Shown here: in pieces, positions 33,207 to 45,435 of the stretch | Layout: each line of letters begins with the position of its first letter | Numbering within the stretch: the first letter of the stretch is position 1 | Assembly (NCBI GenBank): GCA_021234155.1 | Contig: JAJEKV010000094.1 | Coordinates: 3,268,535-3,332,534, forward strand | Length of the DNA: 64,000 bases | Origin: Isoetes taiwanensis | Taxonomy: Eukaryota; Streptophyta; Lycopodiopsida; Isoetales; Isoetaceae | Reading direction: 5' to 3' | Program-made: the position numbers and the translations under genes | The notes under the pieces: generated by a model | Database searches by the model: none | The model's input: the letters and a program-made list of their open reading frames with translations, nothing else | Told to the model about the DNA's origin: nothing

Positions 33207-34560
33207 CTAGATGAAAAGCGGGCCTTGTAACTTCGTCCAGTGCTTGGGTAAATTGCCAAAAGCGGTTGTTGACTTGTTAGTGAAACACGAAAAAGGGAAC
33301 CAAATTCCCCATACATCTAAGGTGTTCACACATGAAAAAGCAATGCTCAATGGTCTCCGGATCCAGCTTGCATCTTTGGACAATCGATTTGATATTCTAG
33401 GGTTAAACTTATGGACAAGCACATTAACCAGCGGACACCTATGAAGAATCGCCGCAAAAGAAGCGCCCTTTTTAGGATGAAGTAGCTTGTCCCATGCCCA
33501 AGACCACACCTTACGCCATTGAAGAGGAGGAGGAAGTTGAAGAGACCACTTATTAGGCAGGAGGAAGAATATCGATTATCAAGCAACAATCGATACATAG
33601 AGTTCACAAGTTTGCACTCCTTAATTTCTTCATGACAAACCCATACCAAAATATCTTCTTGGTGTGGCGAGAATAGGCTGTAGAAAATCAGCAACTTTTT
33701 GCCAAAAGAACTCTATCCCATCGCCCAATAGAAACTTTAATCGAAAAGCATCCCATGTCGACAATGGCACGAGTCATACCATGTTTAATAGTTAAGATTC
33801 CAAACTTTTCCAACGTCTTTGAGTCAATGGGTGCACTTTGTAAAGCAAAGTGGTTGATTGTCTACCCGAGGGATCCACCAACAAAGGTGCGATCAAGCGT
33901 ACACAAGCAGGTTACCGTGATGTGAAATAAAGTTTTGGTTTGTGTGCCGAGAATCTAACAATCCCTTTAAGAATGGAGAAGCATTATGATAAGGCCGCAA
34001 CTCATAAAATAAACTCCATGGAAGAACATGTTTGAGTGTGACTTTGCCAAAAAGGGATACATGGGTAAGGCACATGCAATAAGCGTAACCCGGAGAATCA
34101 TCCTTACCTATGAGAAGCCATGGAAATGAATTTTGAGATCATAACCTTACTCGCAAATGGAATCTGTCATGCCCAAACCTCCAGCAGGCTTAGGTTTTAT
34201 ACACTTAGACCATGCAACCTTCACCACTACCCACAGCTTCATTTCCACCGGATAAAGTTTCTAATAACACCCACAATCTCACGAAACTTTGAGTGGGGAA
34301 GCAAGAATGGCGAGAAACCATATAGACATGTGTGTTGCTTAAGACATGCTTAGCAACCGTTACCCTTCCAGGGCATAGATAGCTTAGCCCGGTATCCCAA
34401 AAAAAAGGTGCCTCATAACCCCTCGTTATAACATCCCAAGCATCGAGAAGTTGAAACATGAATACCCAGCACCGGATACCAAAGCTTGGTTGCCTTCCCA
34501 TGAGGCAACACCTTCCCGGGGTAAGCAAGAACACATGGTGGGACTTCATCATCTAGAGTC
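33207..34560 (-). pseudogene. LINE ORF2 C-terminal part (thumb and zf-RVT region)
   Basis: In several minus-strand frames the order of a plant L1-type ORF2 C-terminus is visible. PGRVTVAKHVLSNT (34350-34400; the 'LS..GR…VLS' step after the RT core) is followed by VNSMYRLLLDNR and a WDKLLHPKK…LHRCPLVN segment (33400-33600), which resembles the zf-RVT region. Frames change repeatedly, so the copy is dead. Confidence 0.7.
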
Positions 34561-34635
34561 CACAAAGCGTTTTTGCCAGCGACCAAACTCCAGAGGCTAA
34601 GGAAAATGTGTCAAGCGGCTTTTGCATTTTGGAGA

Positions 34636-35370
34636 TTAAACATCTGCTTTCAAAAATAGAAAGGTATCATCCATTTTAATAATTTCTTGAGAGCCATTTT
34701 CCATAGGAAGACCCCCCATCACATCATCCTCGGCAGACACTAGAAAAATAATTGTGAAAAGCACCTCGCCACTATTGTAAAAAGCAATGGAGCCAAGGGG
34801 CAACCTGTGAACTCCTCTACCAACAGGAAAGACAAGACAGAGGGCTCTCCACGGAAGAGTACTGTAGATCTTCTTGAAGTATGCAACTTCATGACATCTC
34901 TTGTGAATGGGATACCAAACCCTAAAGCCAATAAACACTTCTCTAAAAATCCCAATCCACAACGTCATATGCCTTGGCAAAGTCAAGTTTGAGATACACA
35001 ATCACGATGGGCCTTTAGCCTTGCCCAATACATACCTTCATAGGCGGCGCAACATTATCAAGAATACACCTTCGAGGGCAAGAACCCGGTTTGGGTGGAC
35101 GAAATTGACTCAAGAAGAACAACACACAACTTCTGCGCCCGAGCTTTTCAAAAAAATCTTATACAATAGAAAGCAATGTTATAGGGCGCCAATCCAAAAT
35201 GGTCTTGGGCTCTTTACGCTTGGGAATGAGGGAAATAGCACAATGTTAAGAATTTTGTCCAAACCTGTATCTTCTAAATTCACAAAATGCATTATATATA
35301 TCATCTCCAATCCAAAACCCCAATATTCTTGAAAAATTCTCTTGGAAAACCATCAAGACCTGGACATTTT
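34636..35370 (-). pseudogene. LINE ORF2 reverse transcriptase core
   Basis: Reading down the minus strand: KCPGLDGFPREFF (35370-35330), IPKRKEPKTI.DWRPITLLS (35230-35170), REVFIGF…IPFTRDVMKLHTSRRS (34950-34870), GCPLAPLLF (34815-34790) and MDDTFLFLKAD (34670-34640). These are RT motifs of a plant L1-clade LINE. The catalytic YADD-type box reads KMDD and several frameshifts separate the motifs, so activity is excluded as read. Confidence 0.8.
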
Positions 35371-35818
35371 CCTTTCTCCAATAGGTGAGCATTTGCCTAG
35401 ATCATCTCTAGTGATATTTGTCTCTAAAATTGAGCGTTGCTCTGTTGAAAACAATAGAATGCACTTTAGTTAACACGCAGTGATTGCATGTCCTCACGAA
35501 ATGGTAGGCGATGTTTGTGCAAAGAATCTTTAAAATGATTATGTAGGTGCTTTGCTTTAGGTGATCAGGATCGAGAAAACTCTCGATAGCCATCTGAGAG
35601 AGTGAGAGAGTTAATAGAAGTAGCCATCCTCCTCAGTTTTTGCCCCTAAAAATGAGAACACCTATCACCCGGACTTAAACCATTGCAAACCGGCCTTCAA
35701 CCCGGCTCCAAAGAACCTGCGGTCTCAATATCTTTAATTTCTTGTAAGATCTGTTTCTCTCTAATGCCAGAAGAAGGAATGTGAGCTCTGCATATTTGTA
35801 ACTCCTGATATAAAGCTG

Positions 35819-36100
35819 TCAAATGACCTCGGCCTCAACCACTTTATCGATGACCCCATTCCTTAGCAAAGGGGATTTGGCCGCCATGGCGGCTACAACC
35901 CTGACACCCCGGATGAAGAATGCACGTGACCCGCATCTTCTGACTGTTTTAAACTCTTCGTTCTTCAGGTAACTGGTATTGAGCTTGAAAAATGTTTTAG
36001 TGGGCCTTCTATTATTTGCCAGCGCAGAAGAAAACCATTGTGGGTTGTGATCTGAAACAGAGCTATCCAATAGATTAGTCCTGTGAAAAGGAAGTACCAA
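35819..36100 (-). pseudogene. LINE ORF2 endonuclease fragment
   Basis: SVSDHNPQWFSSALANNRRP followed by FFKLNTSYLKNEEF matches the SDH-containing C-terminal end of the apurinic-type endonuclease and the linker that follows it in plant LINE ORF2. It lies upstream of the RT core on the same strand. ORF1 was not found further upstream. Confidence 0.65.
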
Positions 36101-39100
36101 GCCAGCAGCAATAACATTATAATAGCCACGATCATGGCGAGCATAGGCTCTACCATAACCCGTCCAACCATTACACCATGTGTATGATCATCATTGATCT
36201 TTCGATGTATTGGAGTGGATTTTCTCAAAAACATAATGTGGGGTTTCAGTCAGCTGCTTCATGTTCAGGTTCTTGCTATCTCTGTATTTTCATTCTGCCT
36301 AATCTCCTTTTGTACGGTTGTTGAACAGCTATGACGGCATCATGACAGTTAAACGGTGCATTTCTGTAAGCATTTTTCTAAGTCTACTGGTGTTCCAGAA
36401 TGCACGGATTCAAGGGCCCCTCTGGTGCAACCATTCCGCCATTGTTTTTTCTAAGTCTACTGGTCTTCAGGAATGTACAGATTTTAAGGGCACCTCTGCT
36501 GCAACCATTCGCCCAATTACAACATGAAGTAAGCAATTTCAAATAAGGTGCATTTTTATGGTGGAGAAAAGATGTTAGCAGAATACATTGGCTACTCCTC
36601 CCTTCAAGCTCTCCAATGTCTTCAAGCTAAATGCAGCATATGGAACTTCAAAATCCAGAACTGAGCAATGGAGCATGGAGTAAACACAACTGGATTCATT
36701 ACATGAGCGATTTCTACCAGGTTTGAAATGCTTCTCTCTTTTTGTCTATAACAGGAAAGTACTGAAAGTGATATTTAATTGATAAGGGAAGTTCTAAGCA
36801 TCCGCATGTAATAGGTGCTTTCTGATAGATTTGTTTTAAGTGATAGTAGGTTGATGGCTTTGCATATGGCATTGCGTAAGAGCAAGATGGAATGTCGGCA
36901 TTTAGATTAGTGGGCATGCATAATTGCTTAGATAAGATGTTGTGTAACTAAGTTGGAGCGCTTTCAGATTTGTCATTTTATGTCTAAGAGAATGCAATAC
37001 TCAAATCGTGCTTCTTAGGTGCAGATTGTGATGGGTACCATTGTCTATTTGCACTATTTGATTTCTTCTTTCTTCTACGATTTATTAAGGAATTGCATTG
37101 TTGTTGTCTAGCTAGGCATGAGTGGATTTAGAGATCTCATATTATGTATGCTTAATGCAGGAGGTCCAGCTGCCATGGAAGAAGGGATCAATGCGTGGTA
37201 AAGGAGGTCTAAAGAATGCCAAAACATTCCTTCCCTAAATATTCCACAACCCTGCATTTTAATGTTGATAGTTCTGTCCAAACCTATATTATAAAGCTTG
37301 AAACATGCCTTTATGTCGATCAGCTCAAGCGTATCTTTCTCGGAACCCATCTGGCATTTTACATCCAATAAGAAGCTTCCATTCGGATGCCTATACATTT
37401 TCAATTGGATCAAATGGCAAGAGCAAGCATGCAAGATTGTGAATTGCAAAGATTGGTAAAGCAATTCGGAAGAAAAGGAGCTATTGGTACTTTATATTGC
37501 ATGTCATGAAGGATGAATATGCCACATATACCTCGAATTTACTAAGGATTTACTAAGGATTAAGTGTGTTCTTTGGCCGATATCCAAAGAACAAACGATT
37601 ATGTTGCTTAAGACCTGGTTTGCAACACTATAGGGTCTATCACATATGCCTCCTTGGGTCAGGAGCCTTTAACTCTATCCCACGGGAATGTGGGGGCTTC
37701 ACCGCTGTCCGCCCTCCCTCACCGCTCGTGCTGCTACCGGTGCCTCTTCTTTGGGGCACTTCCTTCTCCACGGGCTAGGGTTTTGAAGAACTTCGCCCCC
37801 TACGTGTTGGGGATGTAATCCTCGTCCAGAATCGTCGGTAGAAGGCTGGTCTCTTAGCTCGATGGTTAAGTTGATGGCGGGCCCCTACTTGCTCCCTTCA
37901 ACCTTCACAACTTTTCTCTTGCACCTTTAATGGCTTTGGCCTTCCTCTTCTTTGGCTCGGCAGGCGGTGGTTGGGTCCTCCTCCGTTCTTCGTCCTCTCC
38001 GCTCGGCATGCTCTTTGGCTTCATACTAGGCGATGAAGCGGCAGAATCTGCTTCTTCTAGCGGGGCTAGAGTGCGTGATCATTTGCTCTTCCCCTTCCTT
38101 GCTCCTCCCGCAGGTGGGTCTCGGTCACGGTGTTGCTCTTCCACTTGTTGGCCGCCACGCGCACTCCCCTGCTCCCTGCTCCTTCCTTCCTCATCGCGAT
38201 CTCCTCGAGGGATTTGATGCATGATGTCGGGTCGGTCGTCCTCTATGATCTCCCATTATGGTCGCCTCGATCTGATCCTTCAGATCTCGCCGAAGAAGAT
38301 TCGCCTTCGGAAAAAAGCGTTCTTGAAGGACCCTCCGAAGAGGGCGAAACACTGGGCTGGAGGATCCGGCTCGACTAAGGCTTCCTTGCGATTTTTGCTT
38401 GCGGGGCCATCATTTGATGGTTCGTTGATCCGGAGCTAAGCGCCCGAGAAGATCGCCTCGGCGAATCGACAAACTTCTAAGGAAGAGCGAAAATGGGAGG
38501 GTCTAGGTCTATTTTATAGGTGTCAATTTTAGGTCAACTTTTAAACTACCTTTTGAGGTGCTTAAAACATCTAAAACACCCTAATTAAGCAAGGTCTCAC
38601 CGTTGCGCCCGGCCCGGAAAATGAAAAAGTCATTTCTGTCCCGGCGGCGTGTGAGACATGGTGGGACCCACTACTAAATTTTGTACTTTTTAAACAAGTA
38701 ACATGCTAATTCTAATGATTCTTAGCTCTAATTTAGAATTATCAAGCTATTTTCTTGTAATTTACAACTTTTGGTGTGTTTAAAATTTGAATGTCTCACC
38801 GTTAAAAAATGAAAAATCTCATTTCCTCGGCACGTGTTGAGACCACCCTACTTTTTTGGATGTTGGCTCACCAATTCTTAATCTTTTTTATGTTTTCATT
38901 CATTTTAACCGTTACTAGCTTAGCATAAACTACAAAAATGAGAAAAATTTTCCCATTTTTCGAGGTTTAAGGATCCTATCGAGGTTAGTACTCTGGGAAC
39001 ATGGCGATTGCTTTGCTCTTGGTCTCCAAGAACATTGCTCACGGTACCCGCGTGGCGTCCCCTACGCATACGGTTGCACTCACCAGTATACAAGCGAGGA

Positions 39101-40636
39101 GTTCATCCCCATACCCGCTCCCATCTTGGGTCTGAGGGCCCTCCACATAACAACCATAATCGTGGACGGGTTCCAGTGGGAAGAGTGAAGGGTCATTTTA
39201 CCCCCCGCTCCCTCGGGGTCTACCTAGTCGCTGAAGGCGTAACATACATGTCGGTACACAACATAAGCACATATCCCCTCGAAGGTGGTCCATCACACTG
39301 CATAAACAAGGTGAGCCAATACATAAGGGAAGTTCTACCCGAGGCTCGACTCAAAGGGGATAGCGGCGGCTTGGGTCTCCGATTCGTTCATTGAGGCGAA
39401 ATTCATGGCAATGGTTTGGCTGGCATATGAACATGGCATAGGGTTGTCCACTCCATCCGCCCCTCCTGTGCACACTTTGCGAGTAGGCTGAAAAGTGTCG
39501 GGACTGTTGGCAGCCACGATGCATAGCCAAGGGCTATTCTGGGTTTCATCCTCCGGTTCGATGGGGCGAGGAAGGGTCACCCCTCAGAGATCTATCTTTG
39601 ACTCAAGGTGACTAGAGGCCCCTTTACCCGTGTTCGGATGAACCCCTGGAAAGTGTACACCACTTCACGGTGTCGAGTCCATGCCTCACCCCCCGATGGT
39701 GAGCCATTAGACCCCTAGTCACAATGATCCTGGTAGGCCTTACACACCGGAGGGATCGCTCAAGAGTCGGGGACATGAACCTCCTTCTCGGCCCGGTCGG
39801 CCCCTTCACCCACAACCGGTGTGGTTCTTGTACAGGCCGAATCTATAGTGTGCTAGAGAGGCTACTCTAGGAGCATCTACTACCAAGCTTTAGGTCTCTA
39901 CACATGGATAAAGGAATTTACAAAACTATGTTTCATTGCATGTTGGTATTTTGCCACATGATAAATACTGGCTCTTTTTTTTGCATAAAAATGTTACGCT
40001 TTCTATTGCATAAAAATGTTACGCTTTCTATTGCATATAGCCATTTTTGCAGCAACATGGCATAGCACCAGATGTGGACTTAAGTAGTTTTTATAAATGT
40101 TCTAGGGCATGCAGGCATCTAGCCATCCTTGCGTGAACAATATGTCATAGAACCTAGATTTGGACTTAATAATTCCACATCTAGCACATGCTTTAAACAA
40201 GTAAACACCCCGATGTTTGAAAGTGCAAACACCCCGATGTTTGAAAGGATCCACTTAGTGCGTGGCAATTTTGAGATTGAGGGCTTTTATTTCAATGAGA
40301 TCATGCAGTTGGATACCGTTGTTTTCCATAGTCTCAAAAATGTATGAACTTGGATGTCACATCCACATCCACAATCGGAAGAATTCTTTCAGCAATATAA
40401 TGATAAATTACATGGTACCTTGAATCTAAAGCAAGGAACCAAACCATTACCATTATCTTGAGTTTACAAACACCCCAATGCTCCATTATTTTATCCACTG
40501 AATGCAAATTAATTAATTTATCATACGAAATGTAAATGACAAGCTATGCAATATCACAAGTACGTAATATCTATTTCTATTCCGTTATATTTAAGTCGTA
40601 CACTACAATGTTCAAACCAACAGTTGCCCAGCTTAT
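36101..40636. other. Long stretch of old repeats, no confident gene
   Basis: Contains a ~72-bp tandem duplication with TTTCTAAGTCTACTGGT (36378 and 36450), a GC-richer block at 37640-38480 with open but unrecognised frames and a GCTAGGGTTTTG leader-like string (37773), and an LTR-remnant-like zone at 38580-39900. It also has exact 27-bp (39983-40036) and ~24-bp (40205-40248) tandem doublets. Related sequence at 31020-31125 and 39820-39900 suggests parts are from one retroelement family. Confidence 0.35.
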
Positions 40637-40664
40637 GCCCAGCAACGCTGGGCACCATTACTAG
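40637..40664 (+). mobile_element. Helitron 3' terminus (plus orientation)
   Basis: A perfect hairpin GCCCAGC-AAC-GCTGGGC (40637-40653) is followed eight bases later by CTAG (40661-40664) and then T, the form of a Helitron 3' end (stem-loop, CTRR, insertion before T). The last ~34 bp recur in inverted orientation at 52495-52528, but homology stops there, as expected when different Helitrons share only their ends. The body lies to the left. Its 5' TC end was not located. Confidence 0.6.
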
Positions 40665-40757
40665 TCATTTATTATCATCAGTGAGACATTGCGAGGATAA
40701 AAAACCAGGGAGGAAAAAACCTTAGCAAAGATTCACTGATTATTATAACAAATTTAT

Positions 40758-41589
40758 TTATTTAGGATGATCTCCCAAATATGGAAGTAGAGCGTCCCTC
40801 ACTGTTGACAGCTCAGCTTGACGTAGTCGCAATATTTCAGCAGCCTTAGAGTGGCCATCGACTGATTTGGATCCTTGCACTATGTCAACGACGGCGAAAG
40901 CAATAGTGAGAACACTAGCAGCGCCAGCAAATGTTCTGCCAACGGTTTTGGCAACGGTGTTGGCCCCCTTTGTAGTTATCTCTATACTTTTCACCGATGC
41001 TGTAGTTAAGCTTATACCTTGCATTTCTCCCATAGACGTGACAATCATATTCCTTGCAACTGCTGCTGAAGCAGTAACACTTGTGTTTACAATAGTGGTA
41101 CTAGCCGCCGTTACAGCTACTGGGGTAACAAGGACGTTCCATAATGCACCCTTTGCAATGTCTACACCATCTGGGCCTTGCCCTTCAAATTTTTTTCTTC
41201 AGATTCCTCAGTACTGCCTCCAGGATTCCTTCAGATTCCTCAGTACTGCCCCTGCAAGTAATGAGGTACCACCGGTGAAAGGTGCAGACACTAGTGCAGC
41301 TGCTCCGATTAGCCCACCAGCTAGTGCTGCGCTTCCACCTGCATTTAAAAAGCATCAAATTAATCACCTCATATTGCATTATAAACCAGATTCATGCTTT
41401 CTTGCCTGTTATCTTTGCCACACCCGTTTCCCATTCCCTTTTATCAAGAACATCTGCAATCCGTAGAATGTACGTGATTGCCTCGTTCCCCAATCTTAAC
41501 CAATCCTTGGCATCAAATTTCATCAATTTATCTAGCTCATTCCTTAACCTTTTCTCGCTTATCGTCCCCATAACTAGCCTAAGACCCAC
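40758..41589 (-). pseudogene. Apolipoprotein-L-like protein, disrupted
   Basis: Exon 1 (41589-41406) encodes a helical start (FDAKDWLRLGNEAITYILRI). A 67-nt intron with GC donor (ACAG|GCAAGA) and ATGCAG acceptor (41405-41339) joins in phase to exon 2. Exon 2 has a Gly/Ala-rich hydrophobic hairpin (ALAGGLIGAAALVSAPFTGG), a second helical segment (KGALWNVLVTPVAVTAAS) and a C-terminal part with FAVVDIVQGSKSVDGHSKAA and a charged helix. This layout is that of the ApoL family, known mainly from animals, where members insert into membranes. A 32-bp tandem duplication (41197-41250) places two in-frame TGA codons mid-protein, though the frame resumes afterwards. The family call is from pattern recognition; a generic glycine-zipper membrane protein is the alternative. 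Confidence 0.5.
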
Positions 41590-41859
41590 TGCCTTTGATG
41601 CCTTCGATAATAATAGAATATGAGACCTATATACGCCAAAGTTGGAGTTAGCAGTTAGTAGTTACCTAAAGGTTAACGCGAAAATAACGTATAACAAGTC
41701 AGCGGAGGTGATAACGAGTTATTTTTTTGCCAAAAAAAAACAATCGATTTTTAACAATTTGAAACTTTTTCTTTACTAATTCGAACACGCTGAATTCAAA
41801 TATGCAATCAGAATTCTCAAATACCTACTCTAACCTAGCAATGAACGTCGTTAAGAAGT

Positions 41860-42060
41860 TCGTCCAAGATTTATCAAGTATAAGGAAGAGTTGGGGACTG
41901 TTGCAAAACCTTGAATAATTCGTCCAAGCGGAAGAGTTGGGGACTGTCGCAGAAACCTTAAAAAACTAACATGTTTTCTATGCCGACCTCTTATCAAAAA
42001 CCTTAAATAATTCGTCGGAGTTGGGGACTGTGTTCCAAAAGAATACGTGTTGTTTTCTAT
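41860..42060. repeat. GAGTTGGGGACTGT tandem repeat
   Basis: A unit of about 60-75 bp (AATAATTCGTCCAAGCGGAA, GAGTTGGGGACTGTTGC, AAACCTTAA) is present three times with decay, upstream of the APOL-like gene. Confidence 0.75.
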
Positions 42061-42239
42061 GCGAGCTTGTTGACTTCTTATATCCTTACTAGCAGGTCCC
42101 ATACTATTGAAGAAGGAAAGCCAAGTTTTGTTTGTAAGTTTGTGGACAAACCACAATGCCGCTCGTGATGACATGTAACCAAATCTCACCCTCACAAATA
42201 AACCAAAACAGCCAAATATGCCAATTGGGGTGGAAAACC

Positions 42240-42439
42240 AATTGGGACTTGTGGAATAATGTTGGGCCATGACCATGTCAACATTACATGAAAGATTAGG
42301 TTTCTGATATTAATTCTCACCATGTGGGACTTGCGCAATAATAATGGGCCATGACCATGTGAACATGACATGAAAGATTAGCTTTTCCATATTAATTTCA
42401 CCGTGTGGGACTTGTGGAATAATGTTGGGCCATGACCAT
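42240..42439. repeat. GGGCCATGACCATGTGAACA tandem repeat, target of the gypsy insertion
   Basis: An ~80-bp unit (GTGGGACTTGTGGAATAATG, GGGCCATGACCATGTGAACA, TGACATGAAAGATTAG) occurs near 42247 and 42326. A third unit starting near 42408 is split by the gypsy element and completed at 52471-52493. Confidence 0.8.
42435..42439. other. Target site duplication ACCAT (left)
   Basis: ACCAT precedes the left LTR and is repeated at 52471-52475 after the right LTR. It is a perfect 5-bp duplication typical of Ty3/gypsy integration. Confidence 0.9.
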
Positions 42440-44010
42440 TGTTGGCCGGGTCAACCTACCCCAAGCCCGACAGAGTTCTTAGGCAATGGATGACAAAATA
42501 ATAATACGAATGACAGCAAAAAATATAATTCCGTTAATTACTTACGCCAACACCACCACAACTAGGCTCATAACTTCCGTTATACCCCTTAAGCCTAGCC
42601 GCACCGCTTCCGTTTACTCCTTGCTTAATATATATTTTTTTATTATATAATATTAACAATTTTATATTGTGGATATATATTTGTATCACAATTATCAATA
42701 ATATATATTAACCTTGGTTGTCATGCTCATGCCCATTAATGCATTCGAATTCCTTAATCACCCATGTTAACCCCTTTTTACTCTTATTTTTAGACAACAA
42801 TATCCATTAGCTTTTAGTTAGGTTATTATTGAACAAAAATAAAAAACACAAGGCAAGAATTACCTGTTAGGGCAGCGTCCAACGGCCAGGGCGGCGACCA
42901 GCGGCCAGGGCTTCAATCTCCTCTCTGCTTCAATCGATCCCTCCTTGCCTTTCTTTTACCTGCAGATATAGCAATGAGCAAGCAAGATGCATGCAGATTT
43001 CGGATTTGGGTCTGCTCTTGGATGAGCGTCAGATGGATGAGCAGGCAATCCCAAGCATATTCAATCCTCTATTTTGGTTTTATCCTTTTCTTAATATTTC
43101 AATCACAGATTTTACAGGAACTAATCGCAGATACATCCTCTTCCTTAACTCCTTTTATTTCCTTACTTCTTACTCTCTTTCCTTCCATACAGGTGGCGAG
43201 CATGCTGACCCAAGACTCTCTTACCATTCGACTTTATCTCTTATTTTAATCCTTCTTGCTTTTACCCAGAAGCAACAGTCAAGATCAATAATCAAGTCTC
43301 AATTCAGATTTTTAATTCCGGATTCTTAATTCCTTCCCTCAATCATTACTTCAGGCAGCAACATGATATTCTCAATTCAGATTTTTAATTCCATTCTTAG
43401 TACTTCCATTTATTTCTTATCAAAGCGGATCACCATTCTCACAGATACAGAGTAGGATGCTTGAAATTCAAAAGAGATTTTTAGCAAGCCTATCTGATCT
43501 TACACAGCATCATTAATTCTTTTCTCACACATCATTATCTTATTAACTTAGAAATAACCTCAAGCAGCATACTGGAGGGACCAAATTAGCGCAGAACAGA
43601 TAAGATTACACATTAGCATCAGCTCAAGGCAAAAATTCGATTCAGGCCAAAGGTAAAATTCGAATTCATTCATCAATGTACTTATACACAACTGAACAGA
43701 TCTGAGCCCTTGAGACAAATCAATCTGGAGCATCCAAGTGTTAAATAACTAATCCTAAACAACCATGGAGATGTTGACACCTCATCAATCCAAAAATATG
43801 GTCTCCTCCAATCAAACTGCTTTGTGCTTTCTCCTTACCATTAAAATTCGAATTTCTAATGGTCTTCAATAATATAAGCATCAAAATCTTCAAAAATAAC
43901 CTTGTAACTATGCACTTTGGTCGATTTTGAGCCCATACGTCTTCATTGCAGCTTCTTTTCACACTGTTTCACTCAAAAATCAAAATTTCTGTTGTGCTGA
44001 CCGCTCCACA
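42440..44010 (-). repeat. 3' LTR of the Ty3/gypsy element
   Basis: A 1571-bp LTR runs from TGTTGG to CTCCACA (TG…CA), nearly identical to 50904-52470. Long AT-rich runs such as 42640-42850 match almost base for base; differences cluster at CAG/CTG and CG sites. The element is read on the minus strand, so this copy is the 3' LTR. Confidence 0.95.
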
Positions 44011-44027
44011 TTATCCCCCCTTACTTG
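44011..44027 (-). other. Polypurine tract of the gypsy element
   Basis: On the minus strand AAGTAAGGGGGGATAA directly precedes the 3' LTR. The same 21-bp string recurs at 44875-44895. Confidence 0.8.
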
Positions 44028-45435
44028 TATTCGACGTCTCGACGAACTTGCTTTCAAAAATCTGCTCGAGATGATAAAAGATTGGACTAGAACTTCTCAT
44101 TTCTCTTAGCAAAGGTAGCAACACCATTATTAACCGGGATTAAAAAACCTAAAGCCCTTTCGGGTTTTCGAGGAAAAACCCTGGTAATAATGATGTCACT
44201 ATCCTTGTTAGGGTCCTCTCGATCCGCATCAACCTCATCCTATTCCGGGTGCCTATTTTGAACTTGGTTGGGATGGAGACAATGGCCAGACAATACGGAA
44301 ATGGAAAACAATGGTAAAGAAAACAATGGTCATGGTTGGTAAGCCAACTAAAAATAGATGGACATGAAATGATGGAAAAATGATGCTCCCAATGGCACAA
44401 AATAACGTTAGTAGAACATATGGTCGCTAATATGGTGAAGCTGATTGCGACTTTTATGATTTGAATGATATGGATGAATGAAAGGCGTATGGTTTGACTA
44501 ATTAATTAAGAACAACGAGGTGAACCTATCATGGAAACAAAAATTAGTAAAAACATTGCTGCCTGATGGTAAAGCTTACATGGCAGATTTTAATGGATTG
44601 ACATGGAGTGGATGAGTGTAATGTGAAATGAATTGACAAAAATGGAGACAAGCGGTGAACCTATCATGGAAACCATAAAAGTTAGTAACAAATTGTTTGC
44701 TGGATGCGAGTTGATTTGGCGCCTTTATGGATTGAATGAGGTGTAAGAATGAAAAATGAGATGAATTTGAGTAATCTGAGAGCAAGCGGATGAATAATAA
44801 GAAAAAATCAAATTCTTTATTTTTTTTTTTTTTTTTTTTTTTCACTTTTTAATAATTTTTCCCTTATTATGCTATTATCCCCCCTTACTTGTATTCATCG
44901 CTCTCGATGAATTACATTGCATCTGGAAGTTTCTTGAAAGTCCTTGGTGCATAATATGGCTTAAGACGGGCACCATTAATTCACGTTTGGGAGCTCATTC
45001 CCCGTAAAATCTTGCAATGACACGTAACCGTTAGGAAAAATTTTAAGAACTACATATGGTCCTGCCCATCTCATTCTCAACTTTCCGGTTTCTTCCAATG
45101 TTTTGAATCATATAACAATACCAAATCATTTTCCACAAATTCTTTATTTTTATTATGAGCATCATACCATGTTTTACGTTGCCTTTGGGTGCTTCTCTAG
45201 CCATGTATGCATGAAGACGCGTTTTCATCTAGCTTCTCTAATTCTTGCAAGCGTGCCTTAAGACTACCATCTTCATCAAGCTTTTCCCTTACGACCACTT
45301 TCGTAATGATGGAATTTCTATTTCAATAGGTAAGATGGCCTCTTGGCCATACACTAACATGAAGGAGTAGATTTCGTGGTAACTTTGTAAGCTATTCTAT
45401 AGGCCCATAATGCATCTAACAATCTCTTATCCCAA
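44028..45435 (-). other. Non-coding region between integrase and 3' LTR
   Basis: About 1.4 kb with no frame. It holds a second polypurine-tract copy (44875-44895), a diverged ~130-bp tandem doublet with GGTGAACCTATCATGGAAAC (44520 and 44654) and a 24-bp T tract (44819-44842). Such regions are common in Tat-lineage elements. Confidence 0.6.

Noticed and set aside
37560-38480. Protein-coding gene in the GC-rich block
   Set aside because: Several frames are open at once, none has recognisable domains, and no splice structure is convincing.
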